Origin: a virus
IMG/VR virus record: IMGVR_UViG_3300010371_000001
Span: 1-64,000 of that record
Length of the DNA: 64,000 nt
Reading direction: 5' to 3' (one strand)
Position numbers and translations under genes: made by a program. The stretch's first letter is position 1. Each line of letters starts with the position of its first letter. A model generated the notes under the pieces. It was given only the letters and a program-made list of their open reading frames with translations, was not told the DNA's origin and ran no database searches. Below are positions 1 through 7,394 of this stretch, one piece after another.

Positions 1-66
1 CGGAGCCACGCGCCACGCGGCATGCACCCGCCACGCCACGACAACCTCACCGAAAGAGGTGGCGTG

Positions 67-792
67 ATGTCTGGATTGAATCGATTTTTCCGCTGGTTCC
101 AGCCAGATAAACCGGAGCAGCCATCCCAGGCGCACATCGTATGGAGCAATGTGCCGCCGCCGCCGATAGAGTCGGTGCATCTGCCATTGCCCGCGCCGTA
201 TAGCATCCTGGATGAGGCTGAGGCCATCGCCGCCGATGCCTACCGGCGCGCATGGGGCAAGCCCGCGCCCGCGCCGCTGGCGAAGACACAGCCCCTCGTG
301 CAACGCGCCGATGCACATCATGCGGATGCCCTGCGCGCCGCTGTGGCAGGTCGTGGTCCCGCCGCCGATACCAGCATCATTTTCATGGCAGACCGCCTCC
401 CGCTCATGGTGGAGCCGTATCCCAATGAGGTCTGGCTCAGGGCGGCAAGGGTCAGCATCCAAAACGCCCTTGCCGCCATGCCAGCCCAGCAGCGCGAGCG
501 GTTCCGCCGCATCCGTGCCACGGCGTTGGCGACGCCCGACATCCTCAGTGTGGAAATGAGCGTGGCCTATCCGATGTCCTGGGGCAGCGAAAAGGTGCTG
601 CGTTCCAACCTGGTGCCTCACCTGGCGGGCGTGGCGGTGATGACGCTGGATCTGCCCCCGTCGCTGATTGCTGAGTGTGACACTGATAAAGATGCGACGA
701 ACCTGTTCACAGCGATGGGTGAAACCGGCTGGTGGTCGGTGTGCATCCGAGTGGATGGCGACGGCGATGATGGCGAAAGGATGGCCGCATGA
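67..792 (+). CDS. Hypothetical protein, 241 aa
   Basis: I do not recognise a family. The frame is open from position 22, but the ATG at 67 follows a purine-rich site (AAAGAGGTGG) and gives a protein beginning MSGLNRFFRWF. The N-terminal third is Pro/Ala-rich and probably disordered. The C-terminal part is better ordered, with hydrophobic and acidic stretches near residues 110-235. Its stop overlaps the next start in an ATGA, so the two are probably translationally coupled. It is the first complete gene in the window and its promoter must lie upstream. Confidence 0.7.
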   Translation: MSGLNRFFRWFQPDKPEQPSQAHIVWSNVPPPPIESVHLPLPAPYSILDEAEAIAADAYRRAWGKPAPAPLAKTQPLVQRADAHHADALRAAVAGRGPAADTSIIFMADRLPLMVEPYPNEVWLRAARVSIQNALAAMPAQQRERFRRIRATALATPDILSVEMSVAYPMSWGSEKVLRSNLVPHLAGVAVMTLDLPPSLIAECDTDKDATNLFTAMGETGWWSVCIRVDGDGDDGERMAA

Positions 793-989
793 AACGTAGC
801 ACACCGCGCATCTGCGGCGTCGGCTTCGATGCCATTCAGCGTGCCGACGGCAATTGGATCATCGTCGTGCCGTTCACCACGCGCCGTGTCTCGGTACACG
901 TCTATCCCGGTACAGAGATCCAGGCAGAACTGGACACGTGGAACGCGCTGTACATGGCAGGGCGCGCGTGGGGCGAGGTGGCGGCATGA
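789..989 (+). CDS. Small hypothetical protein, 66 aa
   Basis: Family not recognised. It starts on the ATGA overlap with the upstream gene and ends on another ATGA overlap with the next, which marks it as part of a coupled operon. The composition (alternating beta-type residues, several Trp and Tyr) suggests a small globular protein, with no membrane segment and no Cys pairs. Confidence 0.65.
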   Translation: MKRSTPRICGVGFDAIQRADGNWIIVVPFTTRRVSVHVYPGTEIQAELDTWNALYMAGRAWGEVAA

Positions 990-1105
990 CGTATCTCATC
1001 CCCATCGCCGCCATCGCCGCCGCCCTGCTGGCGACCGCCCGGGCCATCGTGGCGACGCTGGCCCGGGCCAGCGCAGAGCCGGATAACCTGACGAAATATC
1101 ACTAA
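986..1105 (+). CDS. Small membrane peptide, 39 aa
   Basis: The frame opens at the ATG inside the ATGA junction with the previous gene. The first ~25 residues form one strongly hydrophobic Ala/Ile/Leu helix (MTYLIPIAAIAAALLA...), followed by a short polar tail. It looks like a single-pass membrane peptide. Function is unknown; similar one-helix peptides are common in phage early operons. Confidence 0.5.
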   Translation: MTYLIPIAAIAAALLATARAIVATLARASAEPDNLTKYH

Positions 1106-1134
1106 CGCAAACAGAACGAGAGAGGGAAACCATC

Positions 1135-1899
1135 ATGTTGACCCAAGAGCGCAAAGACCAACTGGAATCAGCCTATCAGGCGAATATCACCGCTGGACGC
1201 GCGCCCTATGCGGGCGTGATCATCCGCAATACCGAAGAATTGACATGGATTTACAATCAGCGGAATTGGTCGTCTCGCTTTTGGTTTGAAAGCGATAAAT
1301 CGCGGCCCGATCTGTCACGCGCCAATCTGTCACGCGCCAATCTGTCAGACGCCGATCTGTCAGACGCCGATCTGTCACGCGCCGATCTGTCACGCGCCGA
1401 TCTGTCACGCGCCAATCTGTCAGACGCCGATCTGTCAGACGCCGATCTGTCAGACGCCGATCTGTCACGCGCCGATCTGTCAGACGCCGATCTGTCACGC
1501 GCCGATCTGAGTGCGATCAAATCCGATATCTATGACATCGTGGATCTGGTTCCGCTCGATTTACCCTACATGGTTGCGGCGCTGAAAGCGGGGACCGTGG
1601 ACGGCTCAACGTATCGCTCAGATTGTAATCAGGGATGCCTCGTGGGGACATTGGAGATCAGCGCGAAGCGACGGATCGCCAGCAACCCTGACCTGGACAT
1701 GCCCCACATTCCCCACAATTCATCCCGCCCCGCCGAACGCTGGTTTCTTGCCATACGGCCTGGCATGACGCCAGAGAATAGTCAGATTGTTGCTTGGACG
1801 GTGCAGATCCTAGAAGAGCGTCTGGCGTTCTATGATCGCATTGCCGCCATCTGGTCTAAACCAGCGACTGCGGCGGCGGTGGAGTCCGTCACGGAATAA
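1135..1899 (+). CDS. Pentapeptide-repeat protein, 254 aa
   Basis: The start follows a strong ribosome site (GAGAGAGGGAAAC). Residues ~58-125 are about 13 tandem pentapeptides of the A(D/N)LS(R/D) type. In the pentapeptide family such repeats fold into a right-handed quadrilateral beta-helix. The flanks are non-repetitive: an N-terminal region with NTEELTW and Trp/Phe-rich sequence, and a ~125-residue C-terminal domain that I do not recognise. Some pentapeptide proteins mimic DNA and bind gyrase (Qnr, MfpA), but nothing here proves that role. The repeats are almost identical at the DNA level, so copy number may vary between isolates. Confidence 0.85.
   Translation: MLTQERKDQLESAYQANITAGRAPYAGVIIRNTEELTWIYNQRNWSSRFWFESDKSRPDLSRANLSRANLSDADLSDADLSRADLSRADLSRANLSDADLSDADLSDADLSRADLSDADLSRADLSAIKSDIYDIVDLVPLDLPYMVAALKAGTVDGSTYRSDCNQGCLVGTLEISAKRRIASNPDLDMPHIPHNSSRPAERWFLAIRPGMTPENSQIVAWTVQILEERLAFYDRIAAIWSKPATAAAVESVTE
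1309..1510 (+). repeat. 15-bp coding tandem repeat
   Basis: About 13 head-to-tail copies of a 15-bp unit (GATCTGTCACGCGCC or GATCTGTCAGACGCC, with AAT replacing GAT in some). Each encodes one pentapeptide. Differences are confined to two alternating codon states, which indicates recent expansion or continuing homogenisation. All six frames stay open here, which produces spurious antisense ORFs. Confidence 0.95.
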
Positions 1900-1910
1900 C
1901 ACATTAACTG

Positions 1911-1932
1911 GCTGGCGGTCATAGCCGCCAGC
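1911..1932 (+). terminator. Intergenic hairpin after the pentapeptide gene
   Basis: GCTGGCGG (1911-1918) pairs perfectly with CCGCCAGC (1925-1932) around a 6-nt loop. There is no T-tract after it, so it could be a processing or pausing hairpin rather than a full terminator. Confidence 0.45.
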
Positions 1933-1961
1933 ATCACATGAATGAAATGGAGAGAACGGAT

Positions 1962-2645
1962 ATGCAACCGAGAAGTGAAGATGTCCAGACCATTGACATC
2001 GCCTCTCTGCGCGCCTATGCGCCCGATGCTGACCTGAGCGAGGCAGCGCTAGACGACCATGCCACGCGCCCGATGCCGGTGGCTGGGCCAGTGCCGCCAC
2101 GCCCGCTGTCGCAAGGCTTATCGCCAGCGGATAGCTGCTATAACGATGCTCTTGACCCATCGCCCGATGAATCGGCGTATAGCGGCTCATTGCCCCACCG
2201 CGTGACGCAATGGACGCGGCGCGAGGGCAACATCCAAGGCTACGCCATCATCATCTCACTTATCAGTGTAGCAATCCTGGTCACGCTGGGGGCGGTCGCC
2301 ATTGCCGCGAAAGTGCCGCCGCCCGCCGCTACGCAATCCTGGCTGGCCACCGAAAACAACGGCACGGTGGACTTCCTGACGGGCATCCCCAGCGCCGATG
2401 GCACGTTCACCGGCCAATGGCTCTCCGTTGCGCCAGGCCAGCAACAACCCACGGTAGCGGCCATATCTGGCACCGTGCAAGGCGGCGTCGTCACCATCAA
2501 ATATCGCGACAATGTGCTGGTCAACATCCGAGGTCGTATGACTGGCGCAGGCAGATATGCACGCATCGTGTTCAGCTTCGCAACATTCGGCGCATCAGAC
2601 TGGAACGGATATAAAAACGCCCTGCTGAATCGAGGTGGACACTAA
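1962..2645 (+). CDS. Single-pass membrane protein, 227 aa
   Basis: I chose the ATG at 1962 over 1938 because GGAGAGA sits about 7 nt upstream of it. The first ~85 residues are acidic and Pro-rich, followed by an Arg-rich stretch (TQWTRREGN) and one transmembrane helix at about residues 95-118 (IIISLISVAILVTLGAVAIA). A beta-rich C-terminal domain of ~110 residues comes last. By the positive-inside rule the N-terminus is probably cytoplasmic and the C-terminal domain extracellular. Family unknown. The stop overlaps the next start in TAATG. Confidence 0.7.
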   Translation: MQPRSEDVQTIDIASLRAYAPDADLSEAALDDHATRPMPVAGPVPPRPLSQGLSPADSCYNDALDPSPDESAYSGSLPHRVTQWTRREGNIQGYAIIISLISVAILVTLGAVAIAAKVPPPAATQSWLATENNGTVDFLTGIPSADGTFTGQWLSVAPGQQQPTVAAISGTVQGGVVTIKYRDNVLVNIRGRMTGAGRYARIVFSFATFGASDWNGYKNALLNRGGH

Positions 2646-2890
2646 TGCTGACACTCTATGCCGCCCTGCGCTGGGCATCTGTCGCCATCAAAGCCACGAT
2701 GGCGGTGCTAGGCGCGGTGGTAGCCCTGGCACTCTGGTCCAGCAATGCGGGCGATGCGCTCATCCTGCTGGCACTGGTGGGCATTGCAGTGGCATGGGAT
2801 AGCGAGCATGCCAGCGACCGGACGTATGCATTCGTGGCACGACAGCGGGCGGTGCGGGCCATGCGGCGTCCGGTACGACGATATCCGTAA
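2645..2890 (+). CDS. Small two-helix membrane protein, 81 aa
   Basis: It starts on the TAATG overlap with the preceding membrane-protein gene. Two adjacent hydrophobic segments (residues ~10-33 and ~37-52) are followed by a basic tail rich in Arg (RAVRAMRRPVRR). The arrangement suggests a membrane protein with a cytoplasmic basic tail that may work with its upstream partner. No specific function can be assigned; the two-helix pattern is compatible with a holin-like peptide, but there is no lysis gene nearby. Confidence 0.6.
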   Translation: MLTLYAALRWASVAIKATMAVLGAVVALALWSSNAGDALILLALVGIAVAWDSEHASDRTYAFVARQRAVRAMRRPVRRYP

Positions 2891-2960
2891 GTGGATTCGT
2901 AGGAAGAACCTTGAATTCTCCGTACCAATCTCTTGGGTAATTTCAGAAAGGGGACACAGG

Positions 2961-3215
2961 ATGAAAGAACTGGATGAGCCTTGGGTGCATCGCTGTGTAC
3001 AATGCCGCAAAGAAGTGAAGCGGTTCGCGGTTGGCGGTATTTGGGGCGTTGGGTGGTGCTATGCATGCTATCGGCTCTCTGAGAAAAAACAGACGGCATA
3101 TGTTCGTGCATGGCTCCAACATGGTCGCCCAGATGATTTTCCTGAGACCTATGATCGTGCATTTGCTCAGGGCGGCATCCCGAAAGAGTTGGAAGTGCAT
3201 ACTTTATGCCGATGA
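2961..3215 (+). CDS. Zn-ribbon protein, 84 aa
   Basis: The ATG at 2961 follows AAAGGGGACACAGG. Two Cys pairs, CVQC near residue 12 and CYAC near residue 34, are spaced as in a zinc ribbon. The remainder is helical and charged. Such small Zn-ribbon proteins are common in phage early operons and often bind nucleic acid or protein, but no specific role can be read here. Confidence 0.65.
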   Translation: MKELDEPWVHRCVQCRKEVKRFAVGGIWGVGWCYACYRLSEKKQTAYVRAWLQHGRPDDFPETYDRAFAQGGIPKELEVHTLCR

Positions 3216-3261
3216 GTACATACCCTCTCGCTACGCTCAGGGGGGGCATAGGAGGAAAACG

Positions 3262-3540
3262 ATGGCCAATGACGAAACAATAGCGCATCGCGAATGGCAT
3301 ACAACCGCATTAGTGCGTATCACGACAGCGTGCGGGGCCGCGTCTGTTGATCCGTATCGTATTCGTGATTTCCGTGTCGGGGAAGAAATCGTGATGCACC
3401 AATGGGGCCGTAAAGGGAGGGTAGTTATACGCGATGATTGGTGGACCAGCTTTGATATTGACGGCGCGTTCATCATTCCCGCTGAAAACGTTGAGGTGAT
3501 CAACGTCATTGATGAAGTTACGCCAATTCCCCAAGCGTAG
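3262..3540 (+). CDS. Hypothetical protein, 92 aa
   Basis: A good ribosome site (GGAGGAAAAC) fixes the start at 3262. The protein has many aromatic and beta-branched residues (VRITT, EEIVMHQWG, GRVVIRDDWW) and probably folds as a small beta-barrel (SH3- or KOW-like character), though I cannot confirm a family. It lies inside the run of small early genes. Confidence 0.6.
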   Translation: MANDETIAHREWHTTALVRITTACGAASVDPYRIRDFRVGEEIVMHQWGRKGRVVIRDDWWTSFDIDGAFIIPAENVEVINVIDEVTPIPQA

Positions 3541-3576
3541 GGGGGCATAGCAATTATCGGTTTGCAACATCATCGT

Positions 3577-3610
3577 CGCCCTAACTATCGCTAAGGGCGG
3601 TGAAGCGATA
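3577..3610 (+). promoter_or_regulatory. Candidate H-type pseudoknot in a 5' leader
   Basis: CGCCCT (3577-3582) can pair with AGGGCG (3594-3599), and TATCGCT (3586-3592), which lies in that loop, can pair with AGCGATA (3604-3610). The two stems interleave as an H-type pseudoknot with connecting loops of 3, 1 and 4 nt. It ends 5 nt before the GGAGG ribosome site of the gene at 3628, so it could control translation. Confidence 0.4.
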
Positions 3611-3627
3611 ACAACGGAGGAATGGGC

Positions 3628-3867
3628 ATGGCAACTAACCAGACAAAACAAGCTCTTTTCGCGCAAGCAACACAGCATACTAGCCAGGCTATTGCAGAAC
3701 TCTATGCATTGCGCGGACTCCTCGATAGTTCGCCTGCTGCGTTCAAAATTGAGGATGCTCTAGGCAACATACGAGTGGCCCATAGCTGGCTCATGTCAAT
3801 GGAGGCCCATTTCGCGGAATCGGTTCAAGCGGATGAGGAAGAGACGCAACCATGCAGCAATCCCTAG
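3628..3867 (+). CDS. Hypothetical helical protein, 79 aa
   Basis: Two ATGs lie close together. GGAGG at 3616-3620 is only 1 nt from the ATG at 3622 but 7 nt from that at 3628, so the latter is chosen. The sequence is predicted to be largely alpha-helical (QATQHTSQAIAELYALRGLL). It overlaps the next small gene by 16 nt. Family unknown. Confidence 0.6.
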   Translation: MATNQTKQALFAQATQHTSQAIAELYALRGLLDSSPAAFKIEDALGNIRVAHSWLMSMEAHFAESVQADEEETQPCSNP

Positions 3868-3998
3868 ACCTACCCAGCGACCGCCCGGCCATCCTGGGCA
3901 TCATCGCGGCGGCGGTCCTGGCGGCGCTCATCATCTGTCTGTGGCTCGCTGGGCATGGGGCATTCGCGCCGGGGCTGTGGGCGCAAGAAGCACTCTGA
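3852..3998 (+). CDS. Single-pass membrane peptide, 48 aa
   Basis: The reading frame begins at ATG 3852, inside the end of the previous gene. After 13 polar residues comes a ~24-residue hydrophobic helix (AILGIIAAAVLAALIICLWL), then a short C-terminal tail. The overlap and G+C-rich codon use match the neighbours. Possible roles such as a spanin-like or superinfection-exclusion peptide are speculation. Confidence 0.5.
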   Translation: MQQSLDLPSDRPAILGIIAAAVLAALIICLWLAGHGAFAPGLWAQEAL

Positions 3999-4010
3999 GG
4001 GGGGATCATC

Positions 4011-4361
4011 GTGAGCGCAGTGGAATTGCAAGACTCTCTTGCTAGATATCAAGCCCGTTTGGCAGAATTGCCACGCGAGATTGAACGGGCGAAATGGAAT
4101 ATCGTGTCGCTGTCTGGCGAGTTAGGGCAATTTGAGCGCCATATTCGTGCCAATCAGTCGCTAGCCCGCGCTCAACAAAGCGTCCGCAAATCAATTCGTT
4201 TGGTGCGGCCCGATGATCCCTATGATCGTATGCAAACGGCATGGCGCGAACTTTTTGACAAAGCCGATGCGCTATCGGATGCACTCAGGATATTACGCAA
4301 CCTTCTTGCTGAGAAAAAAGAGAACGCAACACGTCATCGCGTATACCGAGGCATTCTATAG
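4011..4361 (+). CDS. Coiled-coil protein, 116 aa
   Basis: It starts at a GTG (4011) preceded by GAGGGGGATCATC. Almost the whole chain shows heptad-like helices (LQDSLARYQARLAELPREIERAK), so a coiled coil is likely. A run of six A (4314-4319) lies near the 3' end, and the +1 frame after it stays open to 4404, ending just before the next gene. Slippage could therefore make a longer C-terminus, though this is unproven. Confidence 0.6.
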   Translation: MSAVELQDSLARYQARLAELPREIERAKWNIVSLSGELGQFERHIRANQSLARAQQSVRKSIRLVRPDDPYDRMQTAWRELFDKADALSDALRILRNLLAEKKENATRHRVYRGIL

Positions 4362-4406
4362 GGAAATCTTTGGCGAACAATCAACAGAATCAGAGGGGGC
4401 ATAATC

Positions 4407-4637
4407 ATGCAGCAAGCAATCACCGCTGTCTATCCGGCCATCACCGCACAGCATGCATCGCCGCCGGTCCCGGCCATCTGCCCGCGCTGTGGGGTCGTCT
4501 GGCGGGCGCAAGAGACGCCGATTGAGCAGACGTGGGAGAATGCCCTGATCATGCTGACGGTCGCTGTGCTGGCGCTCACAGCGGGCATGGTGGCGGCGCA
4601 TTGGATTGCAGCGAGCGGGGTGTTGGCATGGCTGTGA
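4407..4637 (+). CDS. Membrane protein with CPRCG knuckle, 76 aa
   Basis: The start at 4407 follows GAGGGGGCATAATC. A CPRCG motif near residue 25 supplies half of a zinc site, so a metal site would need dimerisation. One transmembrane helix occupies residues ~46-66. Its 3' end overlaps the start of the VRR-NUC gene by 10 nt, which suggests coupling. Family unknown. Confidence 0.6.
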   Translation: MQQAITAVYPAITAQHASPPVPAICPRCGVVWRAQETPIEQTWENALIMLTVAVLALTAGMVAAHWIAASGVLAWL

Positions 4638-4993
4638 GAGCGGTCGTCACGCCGCTGGATTATCGCCGCATGGTGGATGCCCAGGAAAGCGAGAAAGCCT
4701 TTCAGGCACGTGTGCTGGAACTGGCGGCGGTAACAGGCTGGCATAGTTATCATACGTATGATTCGCGCCGTAGCCAGGCGGGCTATCCCGATCTGACGCT
4801 GGTACGAGGAACGCGGTTGATTTTCGTGGAACTGAAAACACAGCGCGGGCGCATGTCCCCAGCACAGAGGGCGTGGCGCGAGGTGTTGCTGGCGACGGGC
4901 AAAGTGGAATATTATTGCTGGCGACCGGCTGATTGGCCAGAAATTGAGCAAGTGTTGGCACCGGAGAGAGTGCGAAGGGGGAGAGCGGCATAG
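4628..4993 (+). CDS. VRR-NUC domain nuclease, 121 aa
   Basis: This is a stand-alone VRR-NUC (PD-(D/E)xK superfamily) protein. The core reads GYPDLTLVRG, then IFVELKTQRGRMSPAQRAW, then a Trp-Arg-Pro-x-Asp-Trp motif near the C-terminus, which is the usual order. Asp in PDL and Glu-x-Lys in VELK are the expected metal-binding residues. Phage VRR-NUC proteins are thought to act as structure-specific or Holliday-junction-type nucleases, often together with SNF2-like helicases. A helicase of that class lies at 11.2 kb. The protein is of normal length for the family. Confidence 0.88.
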   Translation: MAVRAVVTPLDYRRMVDAQESEKAFQARVLELAAVTGWHSYHTYDSRRSQAGYPDLTLVRGTRLIFVELKTQRGRMSPAQRAWREVLLATGKVEYYCWRPADWPEIEQVLAPERVRRGRAA

Positions 4994-5287
4994 ATGGAAG
5001 AAACGAACACGCCAACGACAAAACCTTATCCGCCTGATATGTCAGGCATAGGTAAACCCAAGTACGGAACGTTCGTGCAAGAGGCAACAGCGGCCATCAA
5101 GACACATGACCGTGCCACACTGAAAGCAGTGTTTCGGCGGTTTCACGTCACGTGGATGGCACGAGAGCAAGCGACACGGAACCCCATAAAGCAAGCCGAC
5201 GATCTAGAGGATGCATTAGACGCCTTAGGAGTTGTTTTCGGCAGCCTATTAGATGAATGGGACGAGGGGGCATCCAATGGAAATTGA
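4994..5287 (+). CDS. Hypothetical protein, 97 aa
   Basis: It starts directly after the VRR-NUC stop codon and overlaps the ParB-like gene by 11 nt. The N-terminus is Pro/Thr-rich; the rest is helical (FVQEATAAIKTHDRATLKAVFRRFH). I recognise no family. Its position between a nuclease and a DNA-binding protein hints at a DNA-related role. Confidence 0.6.
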   Translation: MEETNTPTTKPYPPDMSGIGKPKYGTFVQEATAAIKTHDRATLKAVFRRFHVTWMAREQATRNPIKQADDLEDALDALGVVFGSLLDEWDEGASNGN

Positions 5288-6416
5288 ACTAATCCACATT
5301 CAGGCAGAGCATACCATGAGTCCGCGCGGCAAAGTCAACAGCAAACATGTTGATGAATTTGTCGAAATGGCGGGCGAATGGCCGCCGATCCTAGTGCGGC
5401 CTATTCAGCATGAATGGTATACCCATCAACTCATTGACGGATTCCATCGCTTTGACGCCGCCCAACGCCTCAATTACGACATGATTGATGCGCACGTGGA
5501 GGAGATGGATGACGCGACGGCACTGGCGCGGGCGCTCAGAGAAAACTTGCACGGGTTACCTATGACGCAAGAGGAACGACAAGCGCGCGTAGTGCAACTA
5601 ATGAAAGAATTCGGGTGGAAACTAGGACAGATTATCCTTGAAACGGGCATCAAGCTTCGTCAGGCAGAGCGATATATTCAGGCAGTACAGGTAGATGATG
5701 CAATTGCGTCCTCAGGACGCAATTCGCCAGAGCCACCACCACAACTAACTATTCATCAAAAAGCGGCACTCGCCCCACTGGTTACGCCGCCTGAAAAGAC
5801 CGGCCCCAAGCCCAAAGCGCCGCAAGGCCCGCAACTCATGCCTGTGCCAGCCGCTACGCCTAAGCCTGATCCCAAGGCAACACAGCGCGCAACGGCACAA
5901 GCCGCACTCCCGGCTGTTGCCAAGATTGTTGAGAAGGAAAAAGATACCAAGGTCATTCGCGCCATCTCGGATGCGGTTTTAGACGCCCCTGAGCATGCAG
6001 AGGACATCGCGCAAAAGGCCATTGGCGATAATCTAGCACCTGATGCCATCCGCCACATGGGCAAGGTGCTTGCCAGCCCTGAGACCCCGCCAGAATTGGC
6101 AGAAGACATCAAACGGCCTGGCACCATGATTCGAGATGTGGCGGGCAACATGGCGGCATCAGAGCCGCAACGCATGGTAGCGACCGCATTCAAGCAGCAA
6201 CCAGAGATCATCGCAGAGCCATTCACCTCATATCTTGTGGCGCTAAACGGCTTTTTGAAGGTGGATGATGCTATTTTAGCAGCATGGCTGGAAACGGCTG
6301 ATCATAAACAAATGGCGCTTTGCGAAGGCATTTTTGCCTCCGTTGAGGGGTTCTTCACTCACGTTCGTGAGTGCATCAAAAACCAGCGGCGCGACTCGTT
6401 GCGCCTACTTTCGTAG
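5277..6416 (+). CDS. ParB/Srx-fold protein, 379 aa
   Basis: The start at 5277 follows GAGGGGGCATCCA. Residues ~1-95 form a ParB/sulfiredoxin-type domain, with the LIDGFHRFDAAQRL motif typical of the nucleotide-binding region, then ALRENLHGLPMTQEER, which resembles the HTH-proximal part of ParB. A KorB/HTH-like helical region lies near 100-145. A long Pro/Ala-rich linker and a helical C-terminal half follow. Chromosomal ParB proteins bind CTP and segregate DNA; phage homologues are more varied and can regulate transcription or methylation. No ParA lies beside it, so partition is not implied. Confidence 0.8.
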   Translation: MEIELIHIQAEHTMSPRGKVNSKHVDEFVEMAGEWPPILVRPIQHEWYTHQLIDGFHRFDAAQRLNYDMIDAHVEEMDDATALARALRENLHGLPMTQEERQARVVQLMKEFGWKLGQIILETGIKLRQAERYIQAVQVDDAIASSGRNSPEPPPQLTIHQKAALAPLVTPPEKTGPKPKAPQGPQLMPVPAATPKPDPKATQRATAQAALPAVAKIVEKEKDTKVIRAISDAVLDAPEHAEDIAQKAIGDNLAPDAIRHMGKVLASPETPPELAEDIKRPGTMIRDVAGNMAASEPQRMVATAFKQQPEIIAEPFTSYLVALNGFLKVDDAILAAWLETADHKQMALCEGIFASVEGFFTHVRECIKNQRRDSLRLLS

Positions 6417-6431
6417 TGAGGTGAGGTTGGT

Positions 6432-6980
6432 ATGGGTAAAGCATCAAACCACACGCATAAAGCAGATGTGGTGATTCAAGAGGCGTTAAAACACCTTGGT
6501 CTGATCGCCGATGGTGTTGATGCCATTTACGACAAGATTGTCGCAATGGGAAACCTTGCTGCAATTCGCACAGCATTCTCAGAGCAAGCATCCGCGCGAT
6601 TAATTCGGGGACAGGATGTATGTGAAACGCCATGCAAGTTTCACTTGAAGCAGTATATCCGCACCCGCCTACAGAACATCATGGGCGCGAATAGGAAGCG
6701 CGCCATTCTCAACACGGGCGGTAAAAAGGCCACACGTTTCTATGTCTGGCTTGAGGCCATGCACTATGAGGTGAAACGTGAAAATGGACTGATAAGCAAA
6801 GAAATGGCCTACAACAGCATTCAAGCCATTACTCAGTACCGCAAGAATCAAGGTGGACGGATGAATGCAGCGTATGAAGCGCTATATGCATTTATGGAGC
6901 AAATGCAGGATAGTTCAATTGCTGCCAGCCGCCCCAAGGTCTATGACGAATTCCAAGATCGTCTCTTTGACGCTGCTTAA
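6432..6980 (+). CDS. Hypothetical protein, 182 aa
   Basis: Start at the ATG after GAGGTGAGGTTGGT. The protein is basic and mostly helical, with two Cys at about residues 64 and 68 (CETPC) and a KKATRFYVWLEAMHYEV stretch. It has no recognisable catalytic motif. Lying between ParB-like and Zn-finger genes, it may be a nucleic-acid-binding protein, but this is position-based only. Confidence 0.6.
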   Translation: MGKASNHTHKADVVIQEALKHLGLIADGVDAIYDKIVAMGNLAAIRTAFSEQASARLIRGQDVCETPCKFHLKQYIRTRLQNIMGANRKRAILNTGGKKATRFYVWLEAMHYEVKRENGLISKEMAYNSIQAITQYRKNQGGRMNAAYEALYAFMEQMQDSSIAASRPKVYDEFQDRLFDAA

Positions 6981-6989
6981 GGAGGCCGC

Positions 6990-7208
6990 ATGATGGCAAA
7001 TAACAGCGATTGGCATGATGTCCCGAACGGCATACAGGCCACATGTCAGGTGCCGGAATGTACGCACCATGCAGCAAAACAAAAGCTGCTGTATAGCCGA
7101 CCACGACTGGGATATTATCTTTGTGACCTGCATTACAATCGCTTGCTGAGCAACCGTGTACTGCCTACTGGCGAACCTATGCGTTCCGCGCAAGAGGGGG
7201 TGGCTTAA
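6990..7208 (+). CDS. Small putative zinc-binding protein, 72 aa
   Basis: It follows an excellent ribosome site (AAGGAGGCCGC). CQVPECTHH and CDLHY give a Cys/His set (C-x4-C-x-H-H and C-x2-H) that fits a single zinc site. Function unknown. It abuts the next gene directly. Confidence 0.6.
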   Translation: MMANNSDWHDVPNGIQATCQVPECTHHAAKQKLLYSRPRLGYYLCDLHYNRLLSNRVLPTGEPMRSAQEGVA

Positions 7209-7394
7209 GTGAAAGACAAGGAACCACCACCGCTACCTATTGACCATCAATTTCGACGGCCACCAGCGCGACCGGATGATTTTCGGGAATCAAGCAAGAA
7301 GAGCAACACAACTACCGCCCTGGTATTCGTCTTCATTACTTTGGCGCTGCTCATGCTTGCATTCAGCATCTTTGTATTAAGGGGGCAGATATGA
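7209..7394 (+). CDS. Single-pass membrane protein, 61 aa
   Basis: A GTG start follows the preceding stop by 0 nt. The first ~35 residues are polar, Pro- and Arg-rich; residues ~36-57 form a hydrophobic helix (TALVFVFITLALLMLAFSIF). This predicts an N-in single-pass protein. It overlaps the Ntn-hydrolase gene in ATGA, so the two are likely coupled, but a functional link is untested. Confidence 0.6.
   Translation: MKDKEPPPLPIDHQFRRPPARPDDFRESSKKSNTTTALVFVFITLALLMLAFSIFVLRGQI

Noticed and set aside
1309-1510. CRISPR array
   Set aside because: The repeats are contiguous 15-bp coding units without spacers and match a pentapeptide array. The iterons at 14984-15075 are likewise too short and few.
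1220-1520. Antisense and alternative-frame ORFs over the pentapeptide repeat
   Set aside because: The 15-bp unit contains no stop in any frame, so all frames stay open. They have simple repeats such as RRLTD and no ribosome sites.
5277-6416. Plasmid-type partition system
   Set aside because: A ParB-like domain is present, but no ParA gene or clear parS repeats are near.
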